DNA of 64,000 nucleotides from Pseudomonadota bacterium (GTDB taxonomy: Bacteria > Myxococcota_A > UBA796 > SXON01). The translations under genes were made by a program, and so were the position numbers. How positions within the stretch are numbered: position 1 is the stretch's first letter; each line of letters begins with the position of its first letter. The notes below the pieces were generated by a model. That model worked only from the letters and a program-made list of their open reading frames with translations. It had not been told where the DNA came from and did not search any database. This document shows positions 55,730 through 64,000 of the stretch, piece by piece. The DNA lies in contig JAUXQH010000142.1 of assembly GCA_030685065.1 (NCBI GenBank), forward strand, positions 62,001 through 126,000, given 5' to 3'.

Positions 55730-56664
55730 AAATGCGTCGGCTTGGTATTCTCGTTCGCGTCGTCGGACTGTTCCTCTTCATCGGGTTTTTCTCCAGCCAG
55801 GTCGACTTCGTCCTCGTGGTCAAGACGCTGACCCGCCCCGGCGTCGGCGCGTGGATCGCCGCCGCTGCCCTGCTCTACATGCTGGGCCACCTCGGAAACG
55901 GCCTCGGCTGGCGCTCGATCCTGCGGTCGGCCGGGGTGGACGTGAGCCTCGAGCAGATGTTTCTCCACGATCTCTCGAGCGTGTTCTGGTCCACGGTCCT
56001 GCCCGGCGGCGTCGCGGGTGAGGTCGTGAAGGGCGTGCGGCTCGCGGGCGAGGGCGCCGACGGGGGCACCGTCGCCGTCGGGCTCGTGGTGTCGCGTCTC
56101 GTCGGGGGCGGGGTTTCGTGCCTGCTCGCGCTCGCGATGCTCCCCTTCACGTCGTTCGTCCCCGGGCTGCGCCACGCCGTTGCCCTCGCGCTCGCGTTCG
56201 TCCTGATCGGCGCGCTCTGCGTGCTGCTTGTCATCCGCCTCGGACCGCGGGTTCTCAACACACACCTTCCATCGCTGGCGGCGCGGATCCCGATCGGGCG
56301 CTTCCCGGCACGCGCGGCGATCGCGCGGCGTGCGCTGTGGGGGCTCCTGACACACGGCGTGTTTTCCGTCGTCTACGCCCTCTGCTTCGGAGCCGCGGGT
56401 CAGGCGTTGACATTCCCGGACGGAGCGGCGCTCTCCACGCTCTCCTCGGTCGCGCAGCTCGCGCCGATCAGCTTCGGCGGCTTCGGGATCCGGGAACTCA
56501 CGGTGTCCCAGATAGGCGGCGTGCTGGTGCCACCTACGACGGCCGCCGCCGCCGCGGTCATGCTCTCGGTTCTCTGGACGTCGGTCGTCCTGCTCGGCGG
56601 GGTGGTAGAGCTATACCGGGTGCGCGTGGGGGCGCGGTTGGCGGAGCCTGGTACGGGTCGATGA
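55726..56664 (+). CDS. LPG-synthase transmembrane-domain protein (UPF0104-type)
   Basis: GTG 55726 overlaps the previous stop as GTGA. The 312-residue protein has seven to eight hydrophobic segments. The family motifs are FFSSQVDF, LGWRSILRSAG near residue 65, LPGGVAGEVVKGVRL and FGGFGIREL. These are the PF03706 (lysylphosphatidylglycerol synthase TM region) signature, found in proteins that flip or handle lipid-linked sugars and lipids. It supports a role for the locus in making or moving a lipid-linked product. Confidence 0.85.
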   Translation: MKMRRLGILVRVVGLFLFIGFFSSQVDFVLVVKTLTRPGVGAWIAAAALLYMLGHLGNGLGWRSILRSAGVDVSLEQMFLHDLSSVFWSTVLPGGVAGEVVKGVRLAGEGADGGTVAVGLVVSRLVGGGVSCLLALAMLPFTSFVPGLRHAVALALAFVLIGALCVLLVIRLGPRVLNTHLPSLAARIPIGRFPARAAIARRALWGLLTHGVFSVVYALCFGAAGQALTFPDGAALSTLSSVAQLAPISFGGFGIRELTVSQIGGVLVPPTTAAAAAVMLSVLWTSVVLLGGVVELYRVRVGARLAEPGTGR

Positions 56665-56751
56665 CGACCGGCTCGGCGTGGAGGTATACCGGCGGCACGA
56701 CTCTGCCGAAACGGGGGGCGACGCGGTAGGATGCGGAGACCCGAGGTTCCC

Positions 56752-57843
56752 ATGGCGCGCACTCAGGCCCTCAGCGAGCTCGAGCTCTACTGCGGCATGG
56801 CGACACGCCACTCCTACGACCAGTACGAGAAGCACGGCACGCTGTTCTCGAAGGCGGTGACGGCGTTTCGTGACGACAGTGTGTGGACCGAAAAGTGGGT
56901 CCCGGACGACTTCGACGTGTGTGACGCCGCGAGCCACCCGGTGTGGGAGCAGCGGTTCACCGGCGAGCAGAAGCTCGCCTGGAACCACCTCCAGTGGGCC
57001 CTCGACTACTCGGCGGTCGCGCAGGGGGAGCGGCAGATCATCGTGCTCAACAACTTCGCGGTGAAGGAGTACGGGGCAATCCTGCCCTCGGTGTGCGAGC
57101 TCGAGCGCCGCGAGAGCTTCGAGGAGACGGACCACATCGAGGCCTTCTGCGTCGTCCTCGAGGGCGTGCGCGCCCGCTACTTCAAGACGCGGAAGGAGCC
57201 GCTCCAGTCCATCCCGGCCTCCGGCTTCTCCAGCGAGACGCTCAACCGCCTCTCACGCCGCGCCATGGGCCGCGTCGCGACGTACCTGCTCGGCTCGAAT
57301 TTCCCGACGTTGTTCTTCCTTGCCCGCGGGATGAAGACGCACGGCTTCAAGCCCTTCGAGAACAGCATCGTGACGAACGACGAGGGGCACCCCGCCATCC
57401 GGATGATCTCCCACCTCCACCGTCTCGACGAGTCGCGGCACATGGCGACCTCGCTCAATCTCGCGAGGCTCTCCTCCGCCGTCCTCGAGGCGCTCCCGCG
57501 CGACAACAAGCTCCTGTTCCGTCTCGCGGTGCAGGCCGCGTTTCCACGCGGACGCTCCGCCGACTACCGGCTGACCTATTGGCGCAGGGTGTTGAATGAA
57601 TCCACCATCTACGCCGATATCCCGAAGGCGGAGCGGGACGCGCTCTACGCCCATATGGAGAGCCGCATTGGGGTGAACCTCCAGTCGCTCCACGAGCGCC
57701 AGGCGCGGCTCACGCGGCAGGCAAACAAGCGGATCGTGGAGGAGTGCGGCCTGTCTCCCGACATGAAGCGCCTCTTCGTGGACGTGCTGCGGAGCGATCC
57801 CGCCTACGCCGCCACGGTGGACGCCGTCCGCCTCGACGACTGA
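56752..57843 (+). CDS. AurF-like ferritin-type diiron oxygenase candidate
   Basis: ATG 56752 has GAGG six bases upstream and is preferred to ATG 56731. The 363-residue all-helical protein carries the two-metal residues of ferritin-like diiron enzymes, notably EETDHIEAF (about residue 120) and HRLDESRHM (about 225), similar to the E...H and D-E-x-R-H blocks of AurF-type N-oxygenases. No membrane segment is seen. AurF homologues oxidise arylamines; the substrate here is open. It follows the LPG-synthase-type gene by 87 bp on the same strand and converges on the DUF1501 gene. Confidence 0.7.
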   Translation: MARTQALSELELYCGMATRHSYDQYEKHGTLFSKAVTAFRDDSVWTEKWVPDDFDVCDAASHPVWEQRFTGEQKLAWNHLQWALDYSAVAQGERQIIVLNNFAVKEYGAILPSVCELERRESFEETDHIEAFCVVLEGVRARYFKTRKEPLQSIPASGFSSETLNRLSRRAMGRVATYLLGSNFPTLFFLARGMKTHGFKPFENSIVTNDEGHPAIRMISHLHRLDESRHMATSLNLARLSSAVLEALPRDNKLLFRLAVQAAFPRGRSADYRLTYWRRVLNESTIYADIPKAERDALYAHMESRIGVNLQSLHERQARLTRQANKRIVEECGLSPDMKRLFVDVLRSDPAYAATVDAVRLDD

Positions 57844-57882
57844 GAGGGTGCCTGTCCGGGTGAGCGCAGGTCGGGAGCCTGG

Positions 57883-59130
57883 CTACACGATCACTCCATC
57901 CACGGCGGAGGCGTCGAGGAACTCCACCGGGTCTACGTCGGCGATCTTCAGGAGCGTCGCGCCGTACACCGCGCCGGTGAGCACCTGTCCGGTCGTCGCC
58001 AGCTCCCCGCTCGCGGGGTCGATGGTGTCCCCGTAGTAGTACTCGGTGAAGCCGCCAATCACCCGATCCCCGGTGAAGCCGGGGCCCACCAGCATCGCCG
58101 AGCTGGCGCCCCAATGGTCCTTGCCCTGCCCACCGTTGAGCTGGGGGGTGCGCCCCATGTCGGACATCACGACCACCACCGTCTCGTCCGCCAGCGTGGG
58201 AGCGCTGGTGCCCGGCGTCGCCTCGAGCTGCTCCATCAGGTAGGTCAGGCTCTCGAACAGGTACCCGAAATTCCCACTCTGGGTGGCGTCGTTGTCGGCG
58301 TGGCTGTCCCAGTGCTCCAGCTCGAGGAATTGCAGCGTGAGGCATCGGCTCACCCCGAGCCCCAGAAGATCGATCGCGAGGTCCACCTCCCTCTCGAACG
58401 CGCCGTCGGTGTCCCAGGCGACCTGACCGACGAGGCTCTCCAGCGTACGTGAGCGCTCGAGTGCGGTGTCGTAGCGCTCGCAAAGCTCCCTCTTCCTCAG
58501 CCCCCTCGCGCCAGCCGTGCGCAGCTCGGCCCGCGTCCGAATCCACTGGTCCATCCGAGCCTTCGCGGCGGCAGAGGGCCCGATCACCGCGGCGTCGCTC
58601 TCCGCGAGGATGGCTCCGGTCAGGACCGGCTCGATGTGGCCCCTCCCGACCCGCGTCACGAAGCCGCCGAGCGTGCCGGGGAACTGCGGCCCGCGGATCA
58701 CCACGTGCGGGAGCCCGTAGCTGGTGGTGCTGCGAGCGGCGATGATCACCGGCCAGTCGGGCGCGCGCGCGCCGCTGACGCCTGTCATCCCGAGCGAGAG
58801 GCACTCGGAGTGGGAGAGCGACGGCACCGAGAGTCCGTTGACGATGAGGGTGCTCGAATGGTAGCGCTCGAAGAACGCGCGCACCTGCGGGCGCTCGGCG
58901 TGGTCCACGAAGGCCAGGTTGCCAACCTGCCCGAGCTGCGCCGCAGGCTCCATCGAGATGAGCGGGCGGTCGAACGTCGTGGCGAACACACGGGTAGGGT
59001 CCCAACCGCCGGTCGCGACGACGAAGATGAATTTCCGGTCGCCGCCGCTCGCCCGCGCCGGACGCGGCGAGAGCGTCGCCGCCGCCAGCGCGGCGGAGCC
59101 GGTCCCGAGAAATCGTCGTCGCGAGAGCAT
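57883..59130 (-). CDS. DUF1501 family protein with Tat signal
   Basis: The 415-residue protein begins MLSRRRFLGTG, a twin-arginine signal (RRRFLG), and is exported folded. The body matches DUF1501, a sulfatase-like family: DMGRTPQLNGGQGKDHW, LGMTGVSGARAPDW, and a GLPHVVIRGPQFPG block. These proteins are common in Planctomycetes and Myxococcota next to cytochrome-like DUF1549/DUF1553 proteins, as here. Function is unproven. It follows the PSCyt2-like gene by 8 bp. Confidence 0.85.
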   Translation of the reverse strand: MLSRRRFLGTGSAALAAATLSPRPARASGGDRKFIFVVATGGWDPTRVFATTFDRPLISMEPAAQLGQVGNLAFVDHAERPQVRAFFERYHSSTLIVNGLSVPSLSHSECLSLGMTGVSGARAPDWPVIIAARSTTSYGLPHVVIRGPQFPGTLGGFVTRVGRGHIEPVLTGAILAESDAAVIGPSAAAKARMDQWIRTRAELRTAGARGLRKRELCERYDTALERSRTLESLVGQVAWDTDGAFEREVDLAIDLLGLGVSRCLTLQFLELEHWDSHADNDATQSGNFGYLFESLTYLMEQLEATPGTSAPTLADETVVVVMSDMGRTPQLNGGQGKDHWGASSAMLVGPGFTGDRVIGGFTEYYYGDTIDPASGELATTGQVLTGAVYGATLLKIADVDPVEFLDASAVDGVIV

Positions 59131-59138
59131 CGTGCGCC

Positions 59139-60707
59139 TCAGTAGTAGAGAAAGTCCGGATCACGCATCAGCGCCGTGAGCACCCCTGCCCACGCCAACT
59201 GCGGATCGCCGTCCGCCGCGTACAGATCGTTCCAGAGCGACACCGCGTCCGCCACCTCCTCGCTCTGCTCGGCCACATCCTGTCCGAGCACCCGCAGATA
59301 CAAGCGCTGGATCTGCGCGACCCTCGCCTCGCTCCCCTCGGCCGGCACCTCGGTGAGGGCGATCTCCGTGAAGAGCCGCGGCGCCTCGGAGGACGCGTCG
59401 GCGGTCACGACATGAGAGGCTGCGGCCTCGGCGATGCGGGCTTCCACCTCGATCATGGTGGGGGAAGGCGCGGCCGTTCCCACGTCGACCCCGGCCCCGG
59501 CCGCCATGGTCCGCATCCCGTAGTAGTCCTCCCGAATGACGTCGTGGCCCCCAATCACCATGCGATACCCGGTGAGATCCTCCACGACCGAGGCGAACTG
59601 GTCCGCTGACAGCATCTTCCAGGGCACCTTCTCCGGGTCCTGCTCCTCTGTCACCCGATAGGCCGGATCCGCCAGGATCGAGCGGTACAGCGCGCGGAAG
59701 GTGACACCTCCGGCGATGAGCGCCTCGCGGTGGGTGTTGAGCGCGGAGGTGTCGTCGAGGGTCGCCTTCCGCTGCAGGAGCAGCTCCCAAGCCTGCTGCG
59801 TGACACATTGGATCAGGCGGGGGTCCGCGGCCATCTGAAGCCCGAGGTCCTCCATGTCGTTCCCCGGCTGACCGAAGTAGGCCGGCGACACGCCGAACTC
59901 GGTCCAATAGCGCTCACGGTCCGGGTAGTAGTGAGAGAGATCGACGGGGTCGTTCGAGAACTCGCGGTAATGGCCCCACATGTAGGCCCCGAGCGGGTCG
60001 AGCGTCACGTGACACGAGACACATCCCTCCTGCGTGCGCACGGCGTTCAGCACCGCCGCCTCGTCCGTGAGATCCAGGTCGGTGGGGAACTCGACGGTGC
60101 GGTCGAGGTAGTCATTACATAGGAAGATCCGGCTGACCTGGTTGGCCCTACCGCGATTTGCGTTGTTGAAGGTGGAGGTGTAGCGCCACCAGAAGCCGGC
60201 CGTGGACAAGACCCCGGCGGGAGGCCGCCCGTCGGTGTAGCGCGCAACCTGCCACCCCGTCTCTCCCGCGGGATAGTCCACCGGGTAGCGTTCGGCGAGC
60301 ACCTCGTCGACGACGGTGTAGTCGGCGCGGACGACGTCCGTGTACGGTCGGTCGTTGTCGGCAATATAGGCCAGCAACCGCAGGGGTTCCTCTCCGACGG
60401 AGGCGATGTACGTCCCCTCGTCCTCCATCGCGAGGTCGAGGTCGTCGAGGTCACTGATCGCGGATCGCGTTCGGTAGACGCCGGTCCACGCGCCCGCGAC
60501 ATTGGCGCCGAAGCGTTCGTCTGCCACGAACTCCGCGACGAGGGCGTCGAGCGTCGCGGGATCCGTGAGGACGGAGCGCGCTTCCTCCGCGGATGGGCGG
60601 ACCCCTCGCAGATCGAGGCTCGCTCGCGTGAGCACCCGGATCGCCGACGGCCCGACCGCCTCGGTGGTCATCGGCTGCGAGCAGGACATGAGGGTGATCA
60701 GGGTCAC
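59139..60707 (-). CDS. PSCyt2/DUF1549-like c-type cytochrome lipoprotein
   Basis: GTG 60707 overlaps the stop of the upstream gene (GTGA); the next residues give a short lipoprotein signal (TLITLMSC). GTG 60710 is a near-equal alternative. The 522-residue protein opens with RASLDLRGVRPSAEEARSVL, resembling the DUF1549/PSCyt2 start. A single c-type heme site CVSCH lies in the middle, and the end (QIQRLYLRVLGQDVAEQ ... MRDPDFLYY) resembles the PSD1/DUF1553 end. It is probably an exported heme lipoprotein working with the DUF1501 protein. Confidence 0.75.
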   Translation of the reverse strand: MTLITLMSCSQPMTTEAVGPSAIRVLTRASLDLRGVRPSAEEARSVLTDPATLDALVAEFVADERFGANVAGAWTGVYRTRSAISDLDDLDLAMEDEGTYIASVGEEPLRLLAYIADNDRPYTDVVRADYTVVDEVLAERYPVDYPAGETGWQVARYTDGRPPAGVLSTAGFWWRYTSTFNNANRGRANQVSRIFLCNDYLDRTVEFPTDLDLTDEAAVLNAVRTQEGCVSCHVTLDPLGAYMWGHYREFSNDPVDLSHYYPDRERYWTEFGVSPAYFGQPGNDMEDLGLQMAADPRLIQCVTQQAWELLLQRKATLDDTSALNTHREALIAGGVTFRALYRSILADPAYRVTEEQDPEKVPWKMLSADQFASVVEDLTGYRMVIGGHDVIREDYYGMRTMAAGAGVDVGTAAPSPTMIEVEARIAEAAASHVVTADASSEAPRLFTEIALTEVPAEGSEARVAQIQRLYLRVLGQDVAEQSEEVADAVSLWNDLYAADGDPQLAWAGVLTALMRDPDFLYY

Positions 60708-61597
60708 CACGGGCGGGCCTCCCAGTCGATCAGGGGGGTCCAATCCTGACACGCGGAGCCGATGGAGACGCCGTCCACCCGCACGTCGGCGCAGCCGTCA
60801 CACGTCTCGTCGAACGCGACCTCGTACCAGTGCAGGTTCGAGTCCCACAACCAGAGCGTTCCCGACGGCTCGATTGCGCCGCACGTCGCCGTCTCGGAGA
60901 TCACGAAGTCCTCGAAGCTCACCGCGTCGATGAGCCCACCGAGTCGTGACACGCCGCCCGACCATTCCACGCTCCGGCCCGTCGGGTAGTCCACGCTGTC
61001 GAGGTACAGGTGCACGCCGACCTCATCGTTGAGCCAGTTCGTGGTGACACCATCCTTGACCGAAAAGTCTCCCCACAGGTAGATCTGGAAGCCAGGGTCA
61101 CCGTCGGTGGTGTCATAGTCCCGGTACTGGCAGTCCCCCAGCAGATGGAGCTCATAGCCGTCGTCCCGACTGATCTCTAGGTTCCCGGTGGTCCACGCGA
61201 AGTAGCGATGGTTCTCCACGGGTTCACCCGGCAGGCCGATCATTCCGGAACCATCGGTGCTGAGGTTGTAGCCGAGGAAGCGGGTGCCATCGGCGGTCGT
61301 GCAGTCCCCCTCGACGAAGGTCTGGTTGTTGTGGTCGATCACCGTCGGACAAGTCGAGTCGCTGCGGGCGAGCCCCACCTCGCGGGCCTCGAAGATGAAG
61401 AGGGGATCTGTCTTGCGGAGGAACGTGACCACGTTCGAGAGCTCCCCCTCCACGTCGGACGCGCTCAGCATCGGGCGGTCGGGCGCGCCGGGATCCGTGT
61501 AGGTCCACGGCGTCGGCACCAACGCCGCGTCCTCCTCCGCGTTGGGAGCGTCACATCCCGCGAACCCGAGGAACGCGAACAGCACGAGGCAGAGCAT
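60704..61597 (-). CDS. Lipoprotein of unknown function in the DUF1501 locus
   Basis: The 297-residue protein starts MLCLVLFAFLGFAGC, with lipobox FAGC. The mature part is beta-rich and Asp/Trp-rich with six or more Cys (SDSTCPT, GDCTTAD, GDCQYRD, ATCGAI, DETCDGCADV, SACQDW), so disulfides or metal binding are likely. I recognise no family. Its stop overlaps the start of the cytochrome-like gene. Confidence 0.72.
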   Translation of the reverse strand: MLCLVLFAFLGFAGCDAPNAEEDAALVPTPWTYTDPGAPDRPMLSASDVEGELSNVVTFLRKTDPLFIFEAREVGLARSDSTCPTVIDHNNQTFVEGDCTTADGTRFLGYNLSTDGSGMIGLPGEPVENHRYFAWTTGNLEISRDDGYELHLLGDCQYRDYDTTDGDPGFQIYLWGDFSVKDGVTTNWLNDEVGVHLYLDSVDYPTGRSVEWSGGVSRLGGLIDAVSFEDFVISETATCGAIEPSGTLWLWDSNLHWYEVAFDETCDGCADVRVDGVSIGSACQDWTPLIDWEARPW

Positions 61598-61673
61598 CCG
61601 GCTACTCTCGCACCACGGGGCCGGAGCGTCAACGGGCCGACGAGCCTACGGCCGCCACGTTACAAGGCCGCCG

Positions 61674-62015
61674 ATGCGCCTCGCCTACTGCGCCCTGCTC
61701 GCCGTCGGTTGCGGCGGACAGCCATCCGACACGGGGGATGGCTGCGACGACCTCCCCGTCGTGAACTGGGCCAGCTTCGGCGAAGGGTTCATGCGCGAGC
61801 AGTGCGGCAGCTGCCACTCTCCGGTCACGGCCAACCGATACGGCGCCCCGGAGGACGTCCACTTCGAAACGGCGGACGAGGTGTGGGCCCAGAAGGACGC
61901 AATCCTCGTCAGCGCCGCCAGCGCCGAGCCGACGATGCCTCCGGGCGGAGGCGCGACCGAGGACGACCGGACGCTGTTGCGCTGGTGGCTCGAGTGTGCG
62001 CCCGAGGGGACCTGA
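61674..62015 (+). CDS. Small c-type heme lipoprotein
   Basis: The 113-residue protein begins MRLAYCALLAVGCGG, with lipobox LAVGC. A c-type heme site CGSCH lies near residue 43, followed by a Met-containing segment (PTMPPGGGATEDDRTLLRWWLECAP), where Met in TMPPGG is the likely axial ligand. This is the cytochrome c-like short form that accompanies PSCyt-type proteins. Divergent from the preceding lipoprotein gene by 76 bp. Confidence 0.8.
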   Translation: MRLAYCALLAVGCGGQPSDTGDGCDDLPVVNWASFGEGFMREQCGSCHSPVTANRYGAPEDVHFETADEVWAQKDAILVSAASAEPTMPPGGGATEDDRTLLRWWLECAPEGT

Positions 62016-62105
62016 GGTGACCCAAGGAGCCCGGTGCCACCCCCGCGTGGCAGGCACGACACCCCGTGACGTGCCCGCGCGCCGCCTGCACGCTACCTCC
62101 TCCCG

Positions 62106-63848
62106 GTGTTCCTCCTGCTCCTCCCGGCCCTGACGCTCGCGGCGCCCCGCGCCGAGAAGCCGGTGGTCGGGAAGCCCGAGGTCGTGAAGTCGGAGGTCGT
62201 GAAGCCGGCGGTCGCGGTGGCGCCCCCCGCGACCGCCGAGGTGGCCGCGGATCCCTGGGAGGTGCTCGTCCAGCAGCGGGGCGCCCTCGCCGCGGCGCTC
62301 CTGGCGCGCGGGGCGGACGCCGACACGCTCGCCGCCGTGGCCGAGGTGTTGGCCGATGCCGACGCGCGGCTGGTGGATCTGCTTCTCCCCGCGAGGCCGG
62401 GCGGGGCGCTCCCGGACGCGCTGGGCGAGGATCGGCGGGTCGACCTGTTCGACGCGGACGTGTGGCTCGAGGGCAGTACGCTCAAGGGCATCGTTCGCGG
62501 GCGCGGGGTGGCCGAGAACGGCGTGTGGATCGATGTCGACCTCGAGGATGGCCCCGCCCCCGACCTCGAGCTCGGCTTCGGCCGCGGCTGGACCCGTGCG
62601 AACCCGCTCGACGGCGGCACGTCCCCGGCTTCCGGGCCGTACCCCCTCGTCGAGCCCGACCGCATCACGTTCTCCCTCGATCTCGCCCACTCCGGGCGCC
62701 TCGGCCGCGGGCTCGCGGGCGCGGCCACCGCGCGCCTCAAGGCTCCGGACGGCGGCACCGAAGACGCCGGTCCCGCCGGCCTCCTCGGACCGCCCCCGGA
62801 CGAGGCGATCGATGTGCTCCTGGCGCTCGTCGGGGGCGCGCCGGTCCGCGACGCCGACCTCGCCGTGGCGCTCGCCGTCACGTTCGGGGCCGTGCGCCCG
62901 CTGGTGGCGGACGCGCTCGTCGCGACCGTCGACGCGGACGCCGTGGCTTGGCTCCGCTACGGCGAGGGCCTGGACGCCTGGCTCGCTTCGGCCGGCGCGG
63001 AGTGGCGCTTCGGTACCCTCGACCCGCTCGGCAAGCTCACGTGGGCGTGGCCCGCCGCGCAGGCGGTCGTGTACGGCGCCGTGCCCCTGGCAGGCGAGCG
63101 CTCCCTTCTCGACGCCGCGCGCTACCGCTTCGTGGTGCCCGACACCGCCACATTGGCCCGCCTGCGCGTCCGCGCGCCCCTCGCGCCGTCGGCCCTGGAG
63201 ACCGCGCGAAATGTGGACCGCGGGGTGAACGCCACGCTTCGCTACCGCGCCTACGGCCCGCTGATGGACACGCTCTGCCGCAATGGCACGCGTACGGACG
63301 AGGAGTGCCGGGCGTGGCAGTTGGATCGTCGCAACGGCGCGGACCTCGGCAAGCTCGGGGACGTGGCCGCGCCGGGCCGTGTCGTAGCGTTGTGGGAGGG
63401 GGTGAGCGCCACGTGGCAGTCGGGTGTGTTCGCGCGGGAGGCGACGTACGTCGGGGATTGTGCCACCGCCACCGCGCTGACCATCGGCACGCTCCAGGCG
63501 CTCGGCATCCCCGCGATCGGCATGGGGTGGTCGGGGGAGGACCTGAACACCCCCACCCACGACGTGCCGCTCTGGTACGACGGCGCCACGTTTCGCGCCA
63601 CCCAACGTGGGCCCGGCCCCGCCTGGAACGCCGCGCCGGCCTTCGTCTACGTGACGCTCCCCGCCGTGCACCCCGTCAATGCCTGGACGATCGGGCGCGA
63701 GCCCGGCGGCTGGTCCCGCGGCGGCGCGGTCGCGGGCGGCTGGATCACCTACGGTGCGCTCACCCAGCTCTTGCGAGACGGGCTGGCGGGGACGAGGGTC
63801 GGGGGGTGGATCGATGTGCAGGCGGCGGGGGGATGGCCGGTGTTTTGA
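62106..63848 (+). CDS. Exported transglutaminase-like protein
   Basis: GTG 62106 gives 580 residues starting with a signal peptide (FLLLLPALTLAAP). A Lys/Val/Pro repeat (PVVGKPEVVKSEVVKPAV is the longest run) follows. The C-terminal ~150 residues contain YVGDCATATALTIGTLQALG and PTHDVPLWYDG, which give Cys and His-Asp in the spacing of transglutaminase/papain-like folds. The middle 300 residues show no known motif. Probably periplasmic; substrate unknown. Catalytic assignment is by motif reading only. Confidence 0.68.
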   Translation: MFLLLLPALTLAAPRAEKPVVGKPEVVKSEVVKPAVAVAPPATAEVAADPWEVLVQQRGALAAALLARGADADTLAAVAEVLADADARLVDLLLPARPGGALPDALGEDRRVDLFDADVWLEGSTLKGIVRGRGVAENGVWIDVDLEDGPAPDLELGFGRGWTRANPLDGGTSPASGPYPLVEPDRITFSLDLAHSGRLGRGLAGAATARLKAPDGGTEDAGPAGLLGPPPDEAIDVLLALVGGAPVRDADLAVALAVTFGAVRPLVADALVATVDADAVAWLRYGEGLDAWLASAGAEWRFGTLDPLGKLTWAWPAAQAVVYGAVPLAGERSLLDAARYRFVVPDTATLARLRVRAPLAPSALETARNVDRGVNATLRYRAYGPLMDTLCRNGTRTDEECRAWQLDRRNGADLGKLGDVAAPGRVVALWEGVSATWQSGVFAREATYVGDCATATALTIGTLQALGIPAIGMGWSGEDLNTPTHDVPLWYDGATFRATQRGPGPAWNAAPAFVYVTLPAVHPVNAWTIGREPGGWSRGGAVAGGWITYGALTQLLRDGLAGTRVGGWIDVQAAGGWPVF

Positions 63849-63896
63849 GGGCGTCACCGCCGCCGGGATAGAGGGCGGCTCCCCTCGAGGCTGCCC

Positions 63897-64000
63897 GTGA
63901 AGATTGTCATCGTCGGCGGAGGCCCGGCCGGCCTCTACTTCGGCCTGCTGATGAAGCTGCAGGATCCGTCGCACCAGGTGACGATCCTCGAGCGCAACCG
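63897..64000 (+). CDS. FAD-dependent monooxygenase/oxidoreductase, N-terminal fragment
   Basis: GTG 63897 follows GAGG and the next residues, KIVIVGGGPAGLYFGLL, are the dinucleotide-binding GxGxxG loop with the acidic end of the second strand in TILERN. This matches class A flavin monooxygenases (PHBH-like, 2-polyprenyl-6-methoxyphenol or salicylyl-CoA hydroxylase type). The gene runs off the window after about 34 residues, so substrate class is not determinable. Confidence 0.8.
   Translation, partial: MKIVIVGGGPAGLYFGLLMKLQDPSHQVTILERN

Overview
The window is 64 kb of very GC-rich bacterial chromosome with dense, mostly co-oriented gene blocks. It looks like a member of the Myxococcota or a close deltaproteobacterial relative. 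The evidence is: lipoproteins with Asp-Thr/Asp-Ala linkers; C-terminal Cys-hydrophobic-Arg tails of the MYXO-CTERM type; MopE-like metal-binding motifs; an AgmX/PglI-type protein; a CotH-kinase lipoprotein; and an array of large Ser/Thr kinases. LpxD shows that lipid A is made, so the cell is Gram-negative. I see no rRNA, tRNA, CRISPR array, complete insertion sequence or phage gene.

Layout. 0-4.1 kb: the end of an SGNH/AlgX-like acyltransferase, a CotH-like lipoprotein, a small REP-like palindromic repeat cluster, and a lipoprotein made of six 93-residue repeats. 4.1-10.2 kb: a 168-bp structured repeat, then an endonuclease/exonuclease/phosphatase protein, a PPP-like phosphatase, an ICMT-like methyltransferase, a HEAT-repeat lipoprotein and a PP2C phosphatase. 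10.3-23.5 kb: four tandem kinase-ATPase-TPR proteins coupled by 1-4 base overlaps, divergent from the PP2C gene and closed by a second copy of the 168-bp repeat. 23.6-27.9 kb: secreted hydrolases (M28 peptidase, trypsin-like protease, NlpC/P60-like protein). 28-35 kb: housekeeping and envelope genes (cstA, lpxD, lspA, typA) and an AgmX-like envelope protein.

35-40 kb: a minus-strand run of carbamoyltransferase, B12-type radical SAM enzyme, TPR/membrane protein and a DUF2267 protein. 40-51 kb: two paralogous FG-GAP lipoproteins flank a glycosyltransferase pseudogene, a coiled-coil lipoprotein, two tandem zinc-ribbon/YGVxDT/MopE proteins facing a radical SAM/SPASM enzyme, a zinc alcohol dehydrogenase, Ogt, UspA and a nitrilase. 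51-58 kb: a compact biosynthetic-looking locus with a glycosyltransferase, radical SAM/SPASM enzyme, methyltransferase, membrane/propeller protein, LPG-synthase-type membrane protein and an AurF-like diiron oxygenase. 58-64 kb: a Tat-exported DUF1501 protein, a PSCyt2-like c-type heme lipoprotein and two further lipoproteins, a transglutaminase-like exported protein and the start of an FAD monooxygenase.

The strongest candidates for something undescribed are: (i) the 168-bp element, whose two copies differ by base-pair-preserving changes in predicted stems; (ii) the two zinc-ribbon lipoprotein-like proteins with repeated YGVxDT motifs facing a radical SAM/SPASM enzyme; and (iii) the four-kinase array in which the ATPase Walker A lysine is replaced by arginine in every second member. 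All functions are inferred from reading the sequence; no database search was run.
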